Assembly: GCF_003464595.1 (NCBI RefSeq)
Contig: NZ_QRZF01000004.1
Location: forward strand, 372,001 to 436,000
Direction of reading: 5' to 3'
DNA length: 64,000 bases
Source: Bacteroides intestinalis
GTDB taxonomy: Bacteria > Bacteroidota > Bacteroidia > Bacteroidales > Bacteroidaceae
Part shown: positions 18,339 to 28,006 of the stretch, in pieces
How the letters are laid out: each line of letters starts with the position of its first letter
Position numbering within the stretch: position 1 is the stretch's first letter
Notes under the pieces: model-generated
Databases searched by the model: none
Seen by the model: only the letters and a program-made list of their open reading frames with translations
What the model was told of the DNA's origin: nothing
Position numbers and translations under genes: made by a program

Positions 18339-21224
18339 TTAGTTTATTTTCGGCTTCAATTCATCCGGAGATCCTTTTGTATATGATTTCACATCACCTG
18401 CCACTTTTTTAAATAAATCACTGATCCGTTCCGGCTCTATTGTATACATCGGACGGAAATGATCAGAATTCATATAATCCAGAATCGCTTTATGCATCTG
18501 TCTGGCAACAATACGCTCGTCAGTATTTGTAGTAAGATCCATGGTAGTCATTATCAATTTGCCATTGAGCACTTTAGCTTCAAACAACATACCAATCTTC
18601 CGGCTTAGGAACCAAGTGTCTATGCTCTGGATTGTAGGTTGAAAATCGGCAGGAAAGTCAGTGAACTGCATCACTTGGGCACGATTCAATAGTTCCCACC
18701 ACTGCAAATTACTATGATATTCCGTTGGAAACTCACGGAACAAAGGGTGCTTGGGATTTACCAGAATGCCTGTAGTATGCGGAGGACGCATTTTAAACCA
18801 GGATGTATTCCAAAAAACAGGTGTGAACATCTGAGACACCTCTTTCCCATAACTGACTTTACCGGCAGCAAGTATTAAGACTTTTCCTCCATTTTGCAAG
18901 ATATCTAAAGCCTTAGTATCTAACGTATCCGTAGTATAAACATCTTTCTGCACCAGTTCCACCTCTTTGGGATATACCCAGAAATTCCAATCATTTACAG
19001 CTTCAGTACCCTCAATACGAACTTCCAGATTTAATTCTGTCGGCTTCTTTATCTCCCCAAGAGGAAATTCGATATGCCCCAAAGCGTGAAGATTACCGAT
19101 AGGAATGTCCTTATTCCCTAACGTATTGCGAGTATAGACTTTACCGTACACATCCTTTATGGTATACGTCACTGGAGCATGTTTTAAGGCTTTCTCACCG
19201 AAATGAGCAATTTCAATATCAGCAACGAATGCCTCATCATTCGTATATACAAACTTGTCCGTACGCATCAATGGTACAGTGGGTGAGCAGAAACGCCTCC
19301 ATTCTTGTGCATTAATATATCCTTTCTCTTCAAAGAAAACATCAAGTACTCCTACAAGTGCCGTCCCCTGTCCTGAATAATCATTCAAGGCCAGCAATTG
19401 GAATCCTGCATAATCAGGAGTACGCAGTGTCTTTTCTATCTCATACTTATAACATAACGCTTGCAATTTACCCGATGCCATCATAAAACAATGCGCTTGT
19501 TCTCCCATCTGGTTATCGTTCAGAATATCACGGAATATTTCAAAATTCCTGGCTTTGTTCACTCCGGTATATTTCCGTATCTCGTTAAAGTTAGGGAATA
19601 CACACCACTGCCCTGTCTCATGTGATACATACGGCTGACTCACTGTATCAATGCGACTCTGCATGTGATAGTCATCGTTAGTTTGCGGACGCTTCTGCCT
19701 CCAGGTAAGTCCACGAGCACCAGCCTTCACATGATATTGGTTACGGGGCTGCCATTGCCATCCGCCACCAACAGATGCTCCTGTATATACTCTACGCGGA
19801 TCTGTATTCTCCCAATAATCCACGAATTTGGTAACCCAGTCCACCCAACGTCCGCTCGGCTCATTTCCACATGCCAACATACAATAAGAAGCATAATTAC
19901 CATAAGCTTTGGTCAGTGCTATGGTTTCGTCCATTAAATATTTATCGATTGGTTGACCTAATCCCAGTTTCGGACCATGGTTAGGCCAACTCGGACCTTC
20001 AGGCTGCAAATAGAATCCCACAAGGTCGGCAGCTATGAAAGCAGCTTCAGGAGGACAGAAAGAATGAAACCGCATATGATTCAATCCATAACTACGACAA
20101 ATACGAAAAACTCTTTCCCAACTTTCCACATCCATAGGTGCATAACCTGTCAAAGGGAAATCGCAGTTCTCTACTGTTCCGCGTAACATCGTTTTACGAC
20201 CGTTTACATAGAACCATTTACCTTTAATCTCAAAACTGCGCATACCAAACTGAATCTCTTTTACTTCTTTCTCTTTCCCTTTGCCAGTACTGATTTCAGC
20301 CGTCAGTTTATACAATGCCGGATTAAATTCATCCCAAAGCAACATATCATCTCCCATAGGTAAAACAATCTCTTGCTCCGCGATGCCATTCATCACTTTT
20401 ACATCGTGGGTAACAGTCGGAAGTACATGACACTGTTCCGTATTAAAGCTTCTGGCTGACAGCTTCACCTGAGCAATTGCAGTACCTTTATCCGAGGATT
20501 TTATCAGAAGTTTCACTCTTGCCACCTTTTGCTCCGGTTCCGGATATACCTGAATATCTTCTAAATAAATCTTCGGAGTAGTCTGCAAACAGATACGCCC
20601 TACTATTCCATTCCAGTTTCCCTGCGTCTGGTCGGTGATACTGTGTGAATCAGGTCCTACATTTATATCTTTGATACGGTTATCTATCCGGATAGCTATC
20701 TTGCATTTACCAGGACTCATAAACTGTGTTACATCATATACATGCGCCACACATAAACTATTCTGCATTCCTACTTTATGACCATTCACCCAAACAGTAG
20801 ACTCGATATGCGGACGTTCCAGAAACAGCACAATACGGTCTTTCTTCCAATCTTTAGGAAGATTAATTTCTTTTTGGTACCACGCTACTCCTACATAATG
20901 TTTATCAGGAGTTAAGAAAAAGGGTAGTTTCACATTTCCTTCTCTGCGATACTTCTCCATATACGGATTGTAATAATAGGAACTGTCATAAAGACTACCG
21001 GTCCACTGAGTACGAATCGTTACATCATCTCCCTTTAATCTTTCGGGCATTGAACCGGGTAACTCAATCACATCTTTTAGTGCTTGATTAAACCACTTTT
21101 CTTTCTCTCCTATATCCTGCCTGTCTATTTCAAAATTCCAGTCTCCGGATAAATCAATTGTCTTCTGCGCTCCCATCTGAAGAACGGATAGAAGCGACAG
21201 CATAATTAATAGTATTTTTCTCAT
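18339..21224 (-). CDS. Glycoside hydrolase family 2
   Basis: 961 residues from the ATG at 21224, chosen because MRKILLIMLSLLSVLQMGAQ is a good signal peptide; a start at 21266 adds 14 uncharged residues ahead of it. Sugar-binding jelly roll (DLSGDWNFEIDR, GVAWYQKEINLPKDW, HIESTVWVNGHKVGMQ), immunoglobulin-like domain and TIM barrel follow. Likely acid/base is Glu455 in LACGNEPSGRW and likely nucleophile Glu536 in VSHETGQW, a spacing normal for GH2. The family cleaves beta-galactosides, beta-glucuronides, beta-mannosides or arabinosides, and the sequence does not decide which. An attenuator-like hairpin separates it from the upstream susD of pair 2. Confidence 0.88.
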   Translation of the reverse strand: MRKILLIMLSLLSVLQMGAQKTIDLSGDWNFEIDRQDIGEKEKWFNQALKDVIELPGSMPERLKGDDVTIRTQWTGSLYDSSYYYNPYMEKYRREGNVKLPFFLTPDKHYVGVAWYQKEINLPKDWKKDRIVLFLERPHIESTVWVNGHKVGMQNSLCVAHVYDVTQFMSPGKCKIAIRIDNRIKDINVGPDSHSITDQTQGNWNGIVGRICLQTTPKIYLEDIQVYPEPEQKVARVKLLIKSSDKGTAIAQVKLSARSFNTEQCHVLPTVTHDVKVMNGIAEQEIVLPMGDDMLLWDEFNPALYKLTAEISTGKGKEKEVKEIQFGMRSFEIKGKWFYVNGRKTMLRGTVENCDFPLTGYAPMDVESWERVFRICRSYGLNHMRFHSFCPPEAAFIAADLVGFYLQPEGPSWPNHGPKLGLGQPIDKYLMDETIALTKAYGNYASYCMLACGNEPSGRWVDWVTKFVDYWENTDPRRVYTGASVGGGWQWQPRNQYHVKAGARGLTWRQKRPQTNDDYHMQSRIDTVSQPYVSHETGQWCVFPNFNEIRKYTGVNKARNFEIFRDILNDNQMGEQAHCFMMASGKLQALCYKYEIEKTLRTPDYAGFQLLALNDYSGQGTALVGVLDVFFEEKGYINAQEWRRFCSPTVPLMRTDKFVYTNDEAFVADIEIAHFGEKALKHAPVTYTIKDVYGKVYTRNTLGNKDIPIGNLHALGHIEFPLGEIKKPTELNLEVRIEGTEAVNDWNFWVYPKEVELVQKDVYTTDTLDTKALDILQNGGKVLILAAGKVSYGKEVSQMFTPVFWNTSWFKMRPPHTTGILVNPKHPLFREFPTEYHSNLQWWELLNRAQVMQFTDFPADFQPTIQSIDTWFLSRKIGMLFEAKVLNGKLIMTTMDLTTNTDERIVARQMHKAILDYMNSDHFRPMYTIEPERISDLFKKVAGDVKSYTKGSPDELKPKIN

Positions 21225-21253
21225 AATTAGTATATTATTATTTATACGAAAAG

Positions 21254-21275
21254 AGAGCGGCTTCACAGTCGCTCT
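21254..21275 (-). terminator. Intercistronic hairpin between susD pair 2 and GH2
   Basis: AGAGCG and CGCTCT form a 6-bp GC-rich stem, and the minus-strand transcript continues with CTTTTC. Such hairpins can reduce transcription of enzyme genes relative to susC/susD. Confidence 0.5.
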
Positions 21276-21332
21276 TCTTTCTTGATTGAATTCAATCTCT
21301 ACCTTACATAACTTTTGTTTAAAATATATCCT

Positions 21333-23066
21333 TTATTCCCAACCCGGATTCTGTGTCAGATTTGGATTTTTCGATCTTTCTGACTGAGGAATTGGAAACA
21401 AATACATCTTGTCATCCCATTGGCGTGATACATTCTTGCGCATGTATGTAATGTTTCCATCGGCTTCCTTTATCAGCTTCATTTCCACAATATTCTTGAA
21501 ATATTTGTCAGCCTCTTTCCAACGACGAACATCCCAGAAACGATGACCTTCGAAAGCCAGTTCAACAAAGCGTTCGTTACACAACTTAGTCCAGAATGTA
21601 TTGGCATCCATTCCTTGTTCAAACTCCGGCATACCGGCACGTTGGCGTGTCTTGCTGGCAGCAGCACGAGCCGACATCGGGAAATCCATGCTGGTAATAT
21701 CTGCACCACCCAGATACTTGAACACAGCTTCTGCATAATTCAAATAAAATTCGCCCAGACGGAAAGTCAGCCAAGTATGGCGAGACTCCTTAAACTTGCT
21801 GTTGCTGGCCAATGAAATGGCACCGTTACAAAGTTTTTTGAGGTAATAGCCTGTCGGTGTGGCGCCAGTTAAAGGCTCACCATTGATACCCCCCTGGAAT
21901 GTTTCAATCTTGGCGGCACCGGAATAAGTAGGCCACTGATCACCGTTTACAGCTACCGTAGCCGCCAGACGCGGATCGCGATCCTGATAAGGATTCTTCT
22001 CATCATATCCCGAACCGTCTTCAGCGATAGATTTACCGTTGAGCATATCGTAAGCATCGACTAAATTCTGAGTAGGACAGTTTCCCCCCTTACCACCTTC
22101 AATGCCCACAGGGTAATTGTTGGTTTCCACTAAGTTGTCACCGGATGAACTTTTATAATAACGGCGACCGTAGAGGATTTCCTTCATAATGCCGGGCGTA
22201 TTGAAACTTCCTGCATCCCACAAATCCGCATAGTTGGCAGTAAGACCTTTGCCACGTTTATCAGCAGCATCGAGCAACTCTTTGGCATACAAAGCTGCCA
22301 TATAATAGCGCTCCTTGTCACCACTTGGATTGAACAGCGGGCTGGCCCAATACAAGGCAGCACGGGCTTTCAATGCAAGCACGGCAAGTCGGTCCGCGCG
22401 ACCAGTCTCTTCCGTACCTGTGGAAAATTCTCCCAGATTACTGTAATCTTCGATAATCAATGGTTGGATTTCCGTACATTCATCTATGATGAACTTAAAG
22501 ATTTCATCTGCCGAAGTCCGTTCTATCGAATTGACTTCTTCTGCCGTGATTTGTTTGGTCACCAAAGGTACATCACCATATTGGCGAACCAAGCAGAAGT
22601 AGAAGTAAGCACGCATAAAACGGCTTTCATACTTGTAGTTCTCATAACGGTGAAGTTGGGCGGCATAGTCGTTGTTCAGCTTCAGTTCATCGAATGACAA
22701 GCCCTGCAATTCGTAAATCACGTGGTTGCAAGTACTGATGCCTTTATACATGCTACTCCAGACTGACGCTTTCGCATTGGTAGGGCTCCAAGCTCCATTG
22801 TAGAAGTGCTCGATACCATTGCCCCCAAGACTGTACTCACTTTCGTCTGTAGCAGACGCCTGCATGGCGCCCGATGAGTAGTTACCGAAGTCATAGTCCA
22901 CGGTATTGTAGATGTCGGTCATGAATCCACCTACATTACCGAAGTTCTGTGTTATATAGTCCTTGTCGAAGATGTTGTACTCATTGTAATTCATCTGATC
23001 AGAACATGAAGCCAAGCATCCGGCTGCACATACGACAAAGACAGATTTCCATATTTTATTGATCAT
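21333..23066 (-). CDS. SusD/RagB-type glycan-binding lipoprotein, pair 2
   Basis: 577 residues. MINKIWKSVFVVCAAGCLASCSDQ has a lipobox with Cys21. Typical SusD features: YKYESRFMRAYFYFCLVRQYGDVPLV, LRLGEFYLNYAEAV-like FRLGEFYLNYAEAVFKYLGG, NERFVELAFEGHRFWDVRRWKEAD, and the terminal FPIPQSERSKNPNLTQNPGW. It binds glycan at the cell surface with the SusC at 23096, which lies 29 nt upstream in the same operon. Downstream is the GH2 gene. Confidence 0.94.
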   Translation of the reverse strand: MINKIWKSVFVVCAAGCLASCSDQMNYNEYNIFDKDYITQNFGNVGGFMTDIYNTVDYDFGNYSSGAMQASATDESEYSLGGNGIEHFYNGAWSPTNAKASVWSSMYKGISTCNHVIYELQGLSFDELKLNNDYAAQLHRYENYKYESRFMRAYFYFCLVRQYGDVPLVTKQITAEEVNSIERTSADEIFKFIIDECTEIQPLIIEDYSNLGEFSTGTEETGRADRLAVLALKARAALYWASPLFNPSGDKERYYMAALYAKELLDAADKRGKGLTANYADLWDAGSFNTPGIMKEILYGRRYYKSSSGDNLVETNNYPVGIEGGKGGNCPTQNLVDAYDMLNGKSIAEDGSGYDEKNPYQDRDPRLAATVAVNGDQWPTYSGAAKIETFQGGINGEPLTGATPTGYYLKKLCNGAISLASNSKFKESRHTWLTFRLGEFYLNYAEAVFKYLGGADITSMDFPMSARAAASKTRQRAGMPEFEQGMDANTFWTKLCNERFVELAFEGHRFWDVRRWKEADKYFKNIVEMKLIKEADGNITYMRKNVSRQWDDKMYLFPIPQSERSKNPNLTQNPGWE

Positions 23067-23095
23067 AATTCTAATGTATTAATTCGTTCATAAAA

Positions 23096-25912
23096 TTAAA
23101 ACGTAACACTCAGACCCAACGCAACGCTTTTCGTCATAGGATTGATTCCATATGCTTCGGGGTCGTTCTCATCTATATGGTCGAAACTGAAGAGGTCAAT
23201 GCCACGTACATACAATTTAGCGGCGTTTACAATTTTCGTCTTTTTCAGCCAAGAAGCGGGCAACTTGTAGTACACTTCCAGATTACGCAACTTGAGAAAT
23301 GAGCGGTCGGCCAACCACAGAGTCGATGTCTGGTAGTTGTTGGCATTGCTTTGGCTGCTCAGACGCGGGAATTTGGCATTCTGATTCTGCGGTGTCCAAC
23401 GATTGTCGTAAGCATATTGAGAGATATTAGTGTTGTTTATCAACGGCCAATACATGCTCTTGGTGTCGAGAACGGCACTGTAATTGCCTGTCCCCTGGAA
23501 CATGGCATAAAATCCGATTCCTTTCCACTCCGCACCCAAATGCAGGCTGTAGTATATTTCCGGGCAAGTGGTGCTGTAGCCGATAGCCACTTTATCGTTG
23601 GCATCGATGATGTTGTCGCCATTCACGTCGCGATACTTTATATCACCGGGCTTCACCGTAGAGAAATTCTGTGTGGGACTTGCAGCGATGTCTGCTTCAT
23701 CCTTGAAGAAACCGATAGCTTCCAATCCGTAGAGTTGTTCGTAAGGATTTCCCGTCTGGACAAGATTCGCATATTGGCGGGGCTCTTCCAGCATTTCCTT
23801 GATTTCGTTTTTATTCAACGAGAAGTTACCGCCGACATTAAATTCCACTTGGCCGAGCTTTTTGCTATAATCAAGACCAACTTCTATACCCTTACTATCC
23901 ACGATACCTGCATTTTCATACGGAGGATCCATACCGAAAATTTCCGAGTACTTGCCTTCCGAAGTCACCCAAATGTTTGTACGGTGTTCTTTCCAAAGGT
24001 CAAGAGTCACATCCAAACATCCGAAAAGTTTCGCATCCACCCCTACATTGTATTTATAGGCCTTTTCATGGCTCGGATTGGTTGTAGCTACCCGTTCGAG
24101 GTAGGAACGTCCGAAACTAGAGTTCCAACCGCTGTCGAAAGGATAAGTACCTCCCGAAGTGCCATACTGCTGGGCATAGTATGACCAAACTTCATCACCC
24201 GGTAAGTTGTCCACATTGATGATACCTGCCGATGCACGCAGTTTCAGGAAATTCACCCATTTCACATTTTCCATGAACTTTTCTTTGGAGATGACCCATG
24301 CGGCCGACAAAGTGGGCGAAAAAGCCCATTTGGTACCGGGAGCCAAACGGCTACTGCCACTTTCTACCAAAGCGAGGTCAACGAAATAACGGTTCAAGTA
24401 ACCATAGTGCGACCACCAGGTAATGTTCTGACGATTCACCGTGTTGTTGATGCCATTCGGGTCGTTATTCTCATAGTCCCACTTCAACTGGCTGTAGATG
24501 CTGTGGTCACCGAATGTCCGCTGATAGTTAAATCCCACATCGAAATGGAGTAGACGGTCAAATTCATTAGTTTTCGCATCTGTTCCCATTTCACTATCCT
24601 TTCCATAAATTTCACTCTTTACAGTAGGCTCGGAAGCACCGTCCGCCCATGTAGGCGCATTGACACTGTAGACATACTCTTTGCTATGGTCTTCATAGAT
24701 ATTTGCTATATTGTCATAACTGATGCGCACGAACGCATTCAATCCTTTTGTCAGGCCGGAAAGATCCTGAGTCAGCTTCATGTCGGCAAAAAGCGAGCGA
24801 GTATGATTTTTGTAATAAGCGGCGCCGACACTCTGTGCTACAGGATTTTGTGTACCTGCCCATGTGTCGCTACCTCCCCAAACACCGTTCTTATCCCTGA
24901 TGGGGAATGCGGCAGAGGGCACTGTGTAAACCAAGTCCCAAAGGTCAGCCTGCGCACCCGGTCTTGATGTTTCCTGCAATACGCCCAACAAATTCACCTG
25001 CAGATCGGTTGTCTTGGTCAGGTCGATATCCATATTCATGCGTAAGTTGCCTTTTACGTATTTGTCCTGTGTGGAATAGCCTTCATTTGCACCCGGTTCT
25101 TTCACAAATCCCTTGTTGGAAATCAAATCCAGCATGGTAAAGTAACGAAATTTTTCGCCGCCACCGCGGAATTCGATGTTATACTTATTGGTCATCGCAT
25201 TGTCGCGGAACGTTTCATCCACCCAGTTCACGTTCGGATAGAGATAAGGCATGGTTCCATCGCGCAAAGCATTGAGCTCTTGATTGCTGTAACGCCCTGT
25301 CATACCATCGTTGATACGGGCTTCGTTGACGGCCAATCCATACGTATAGGCATCTACGAATTTGGGTTTGTTGGCAAGCGAAGTAAACAAATGATCGTAT
25401 GTCACCTTGACGCTGCGCGTGTTATACTTACCACGCTTAGTCACGATATTGATTGCTCCATTGATTCCCTTATATCCATAGAGGGCGACTGCTGCCGCAT
25501 CTTTCAGAACGATGACGCTTTCCACTTCTTCGGGAGCAATGCTTACAATGTCTCGCTGGATACCGTCGATCATGACCAACGGCGAGTTCTTGCCGTTCAA
25601 TGTTTGCAGTCCGCGTATATAGAAAGTAGGATTCACATCTGCATAACGACCACTGCTCTGCAACGATATCAAGCCATTGCCCTGACCAATAATGGAGTTG
25701 CCGATATTCTTGGCACTACGACGGTCGGTAGTTTCGGAACTAATGACCGACACGGAACCAGTAGTCTCCTCACGGGTCAGCAATCGCTCGGCACCTACAT
25801 CGATGGTCTGGCCTACAAACTTGTCGGTCTGCTCTTCGTTTGATTCCTGTGCCGTCGTCGGCAGGCACAAACCTGCAAAGAGCGATAACACAATTATATA
25901 TTTTTTATTCAT
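23096..25912 (-). CDS. SusC-type TonB-dependent transporter, pair 2, short form
   Basis: 938 residues, about 120-150 shorter than the other two SusC proteins here. After the signal peptide (IIVLSLFAGLCLPTTAQ) it goes almost directly to the plug domain (FVGQTIDVGAERLLTREETTGSVSVISSE, then NPTFYIRGLQTLNGKNSPLVMIDG and VESVIVLKDAAAVALYGYKG). The CarboxypepD_reg-like beta domain of the others is missing. The barrel ends SVALGLSVTF. It is 48 nt downstream of susD pair 3, so pairs 3 and 2 and GH2 may be one long operon started at 31.2 kb. Confidence 0.93.
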   Translation of the reverse strand: MNKKYIIVLSLFAGLCLPTTAQESNEEQTDKFVGQTIDVGAERLLTREETTGSVSVISSETTDRRSAKNIGNSIIGQGNGLISLQSSGRYADVNPTFYIRGLQTLNGKNSPLVMIDGIQRDIVSIAPEEVESVIVLKDAAAVALYGYKGINGAINIVTKRGKYNTRSVKVTYDHLFTSLANKPKFVDAYTYGLAVNEARINDGMTGRYSNQELNALRDGTMPYLYPNVNWVDETFRDNAMTNKYNIEFRGGGEKFRYFTMLDLISNKGFVKEPGANEGYSTQDKYVKGNLRMNMDIDLTKTTDLQVNLLGVLQETSRPGAQADLWDLVYTVPSAAFPIRDKNGVWGGSDTWAGTQNPVAQSVGAAYYKNHTRSLFADMKLTQDLSGLTKGLNAFVRISYDNIANIYEDHSKEYVYSVNAPTWADGASEPTVKSEIYGKDSEMGTDAKTNEFDRLLHFDVGFNYQRTFGDHSIYSQLKWDYENNDPNGINNTVNRQNITWWSHYGYLNRYFVDLALVESGSSRLAPGTKWAFSPTLSAAWVISKEKFMENVKWVNFLKLRASAGIINVDNLPGDEVWSYYAQQYGTSGGTYPFDSGWNSSFGRSYLERVATTNPSHEKAYKYNVGVDAKLFGCLDVTLDLWKEHRTNIWVTSEGKYSEIFGMDPPYENAGIVDSKGIEVGLDYSKKLGQVEFNVGGNFSLNKNEIKEMLEEPRQYANLVQTGNPYEQLYGLEAIGFFKDEADIAASPTQNFSTVKPGDIKYRDVNGDNIIDANDKVAIGYSTTCPEIYYSLHLGAEWKGIGFYAMFQGTGNYSAVLDTKSMYWPLINNTNISQYAYDNRWTPQNQNAKFPRLSSQSNANNYQTSTLWLADRSFLKLRNLEVYYKLPASWLKKTKIVNAAKLYVRGIDLFSFDHIDENDPEAYGINPMTKSVALGLSVTF

Positions 25913-25960
25913 AACGTATTATTTTACTTTATACCTTTTGATTGTTCATTATTAAAGAGG

Positions 25961-28000
25961 TTACCATCCGGCATTCTGTACCAAACCGTAATTCTTATTC
26001 ACTTCCGTAATAGGGAACGGTTGCAAGTACCACTTCGGATCAAAACCTGACCACCAAATACGGGAACCGGTAGTGATTTGGAAGCGTTCGAAGTCGAAAT
26101 GTGACGGTTCGTAGAAGTTAGGATCGTCTTCCGCCAAGCCTTTGTTGAAAGACTTATTGTACCACTGGTCTTCGGAACGTACCCAACCATTACCATTCTT
26201 CACCAAACGATAAATGCGCAAGCCGTGAAGCGGACGTTCCAACAAGTCGGCACGCTTATAACGGATCAAGTCGAAGTAGCGTTCGTTTTGGAAAGCCAGA
26301 TCGCAAGCACGTTCACGCATGATTTCCGCCAGCAGATTTTCTTTGTTAGATGTCAGGTTCTTGTCAGGATTGCATTCCACCAGTCCTTTCAGACCCACAC
26401 GAGCACGTACGGCATCCACGTAACCGATGGCATCCGTAAAACTACCTCCGGTCTGAACGATGGCCTCTGCGTATGTCAAGTAGATATCGCTCAACATGAT
26501 GGCATTCCACTGCGGAAACTTCCTGTCCATGACACTACCTACCAGATATTTCAGCATGCGGTAACCGGTGGCATATATACCTGAATTGGTTTTCGGATCT
26601 TTATTGGCATTGGTGCCACCTACCCAAGTCTCCCAGTTATTACCGCTGGCACGTCCGTCACCCCAGTTCACGGCTTGGCGTGCACCGTTTACCACTGCGG
26701 TTTCATACAGACGAGGATCGCGGGTATAGCGGATATTCTGCAACTGTTGTTTGCCTTTCACGGTATCGCCTTGAATGAACATATTGTCCAATCGGCCTTC
26801 TTTCTCCGCTTTTTCCCAATCGAACGGAGTACCGTCTGCCCAAGGAAACATCTCGATGTATTCTTGCGTAGGACAATAGGCGTAACGAGAATTGGTTTTG
26901 CTACCATCTACCGCAGAGCCAAAGCCCAAATTGAACCAACCATAATCATTACCATTGGCATTTTTACTACGGCGGACACTATGTAGAATTTCAGTACTGT
27001 TTTCCAGAATGTAGCCGCTACGATAGGCATATCGATAATCTTCCTGTGTATTTCCGGACGGTTTTATCAACTGATAATGTCCCTGGCTGTTCATTTGTGT
27101 AAAGAAATCATCGCATGCGCCCTTCAGTTTCGTCCACAGTTCAGGTTTGCTGCCACCATACCAAGTGCAGGTATCAGCTTCCAGAGCATATTTGCCTTGA
27201 TAATAAGGTTGTGAATCATTGAACAAAGGAGACGCGGCGAAAGCCAGCACCTTACATTTCAGTGCCATAGCACCTGCCAAAGTCCAGTGACCGGTCTCCG
27301 ACTGTGCTTCCGCACCGGTGTAAGCCCACGGCAATGCTTTGTTGGCGATTGCTGTATCCAGCAGTTCCAGCATGAAGTTCACGGTCGATTCAACACTGCG
27401 ACGGGGCAGGTCATAACTGCTTTCGGCACCGGTGAACGACTGGCGGATAATAGGCAGACCGCCGTACCAACGGAAAGCGATAAAGTAAGTATAAGCCATC
27501 AGACATCTTGCTTCGTCGACTATACGGGCTTTCTCGGCATCGCTCATGTCGGGCACTTCATTAATGCGTTCAATCAGAATCCAGCAGTGACGTACATTCT
27601 CCCAGATAAATTCGTTCGTATAAGGATAAATATTACCGTTCTTGTTTCCGTCAATAGCCGAAGTCAGCGAACCGCCATAGTATTTGGAAAACACAGTGGT
27701 ATTGTTGAAGAAAATATGAAAGTCATCCCCCAACGCATCGGGCATTCCTTTCCAATAGTTCTGGCACTGCGGAGCAGCGTTCGTGGAATTAGTGGGCAGA
27801 TTGTAATACTGTGTAGCGTAAACACTTGCCAAGAAGTTACGGGTATATTCCGGATTGGAAAATACCTCATCGGCAGTCACCGTACCACCCGGAGCCTTTT
27901 CCAGAAATGAGTTTCCGAACTTTATTTCATCCGTACAAGAAACCATTCCGAGAGTAGCCACAGCTGCTACACCTATGATATGTTTGATATTCAGTTTCAT
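25961..28000 (-). CDS. SusD/RagB-type glycan-binding lipoprotein, pair 3
   Basis: 679 residues, long for the family. MKLNIKHIIGVAAVATLGMVSCTDE carries a lipobox with Cys22. SusD signatures: EARCLMAYTYFIAFRWYGGLPII, IMLSDIYLTYAEAIVQTGGSF, MRERACDLAFQNERYFDLIRYKRAD and the terminal LQPFPITEVNKNYGLVQNAGW. It starts 6 nt after its SusC partner (28007-31174). Confidence 0.94.
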   Translation of the reverse strand: MKLNIKHIIGVAAVATLGMVSCTDEIKFGNSFLEKAPGGTVTADEVFSNPEYTRNFLASVYATQYYNLPTNSTNAAPQCQNYWKGMPDALGDDFHIFFNNTTVFSKYYGGSLTSAIDGNKNGNIYPYTNEFIWENVRHCWILIERINEVPDMSDAEKARIVDEARCLMAYTYFIAFRWYGGLPIIRQSFTGAESSYDLPRRSVESTVNFMLELLDTAIANKALPWAYTGAEAQSETGHWTLAGAMALKCKVLAFAASPLFNDSQPYYQGKYALEADTCTWYGGSKPELWTKLKGACDDFFTQMNSQGHYQLIKPSGNTQEDYRYAYRSGYILENSTEILHSVRRSKNANGNDYGWFNLGFGSAVDGSKTNSRYAYCPTQEYIEMFPWADGTPFDWEKAEKEGRLDNMFIQGDTVKGKQQLQNIRYTRDPRLYETAVVNGARQAVNWGDGRASGNNWETWVGGTNANKDPKTNSGIYATGYRMLKYLVGSVMDRKFPQWNAIMLSDIYLTYAEAIVQTGGSFTDAIGYVDAVRARVGLKGLVECNPDKNLTSNKENLLAEIMRERACDLAFQNERYFDLIRYKRADLLERPLHGLRIYRLVKNGNGWVRSEDQWYNKSFNKGLAEDDPNFYEPSHFDFERFQITTGSRIWWSGFDPKWYLQPFPITEVNKNYGLVQNAGW

Positions 28001-28006
28001 TTTTGC

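Noticed and set aside
23351-24184. 277-residue frame opposite susC pair 2
   Set aside because: Antisense shadow of a TonB barrel with no start context and no motif.
27287-27910. 207-residue frame opposite susD pair 3
   Set aside because: Shadow of a gene with complete SusD signatures.
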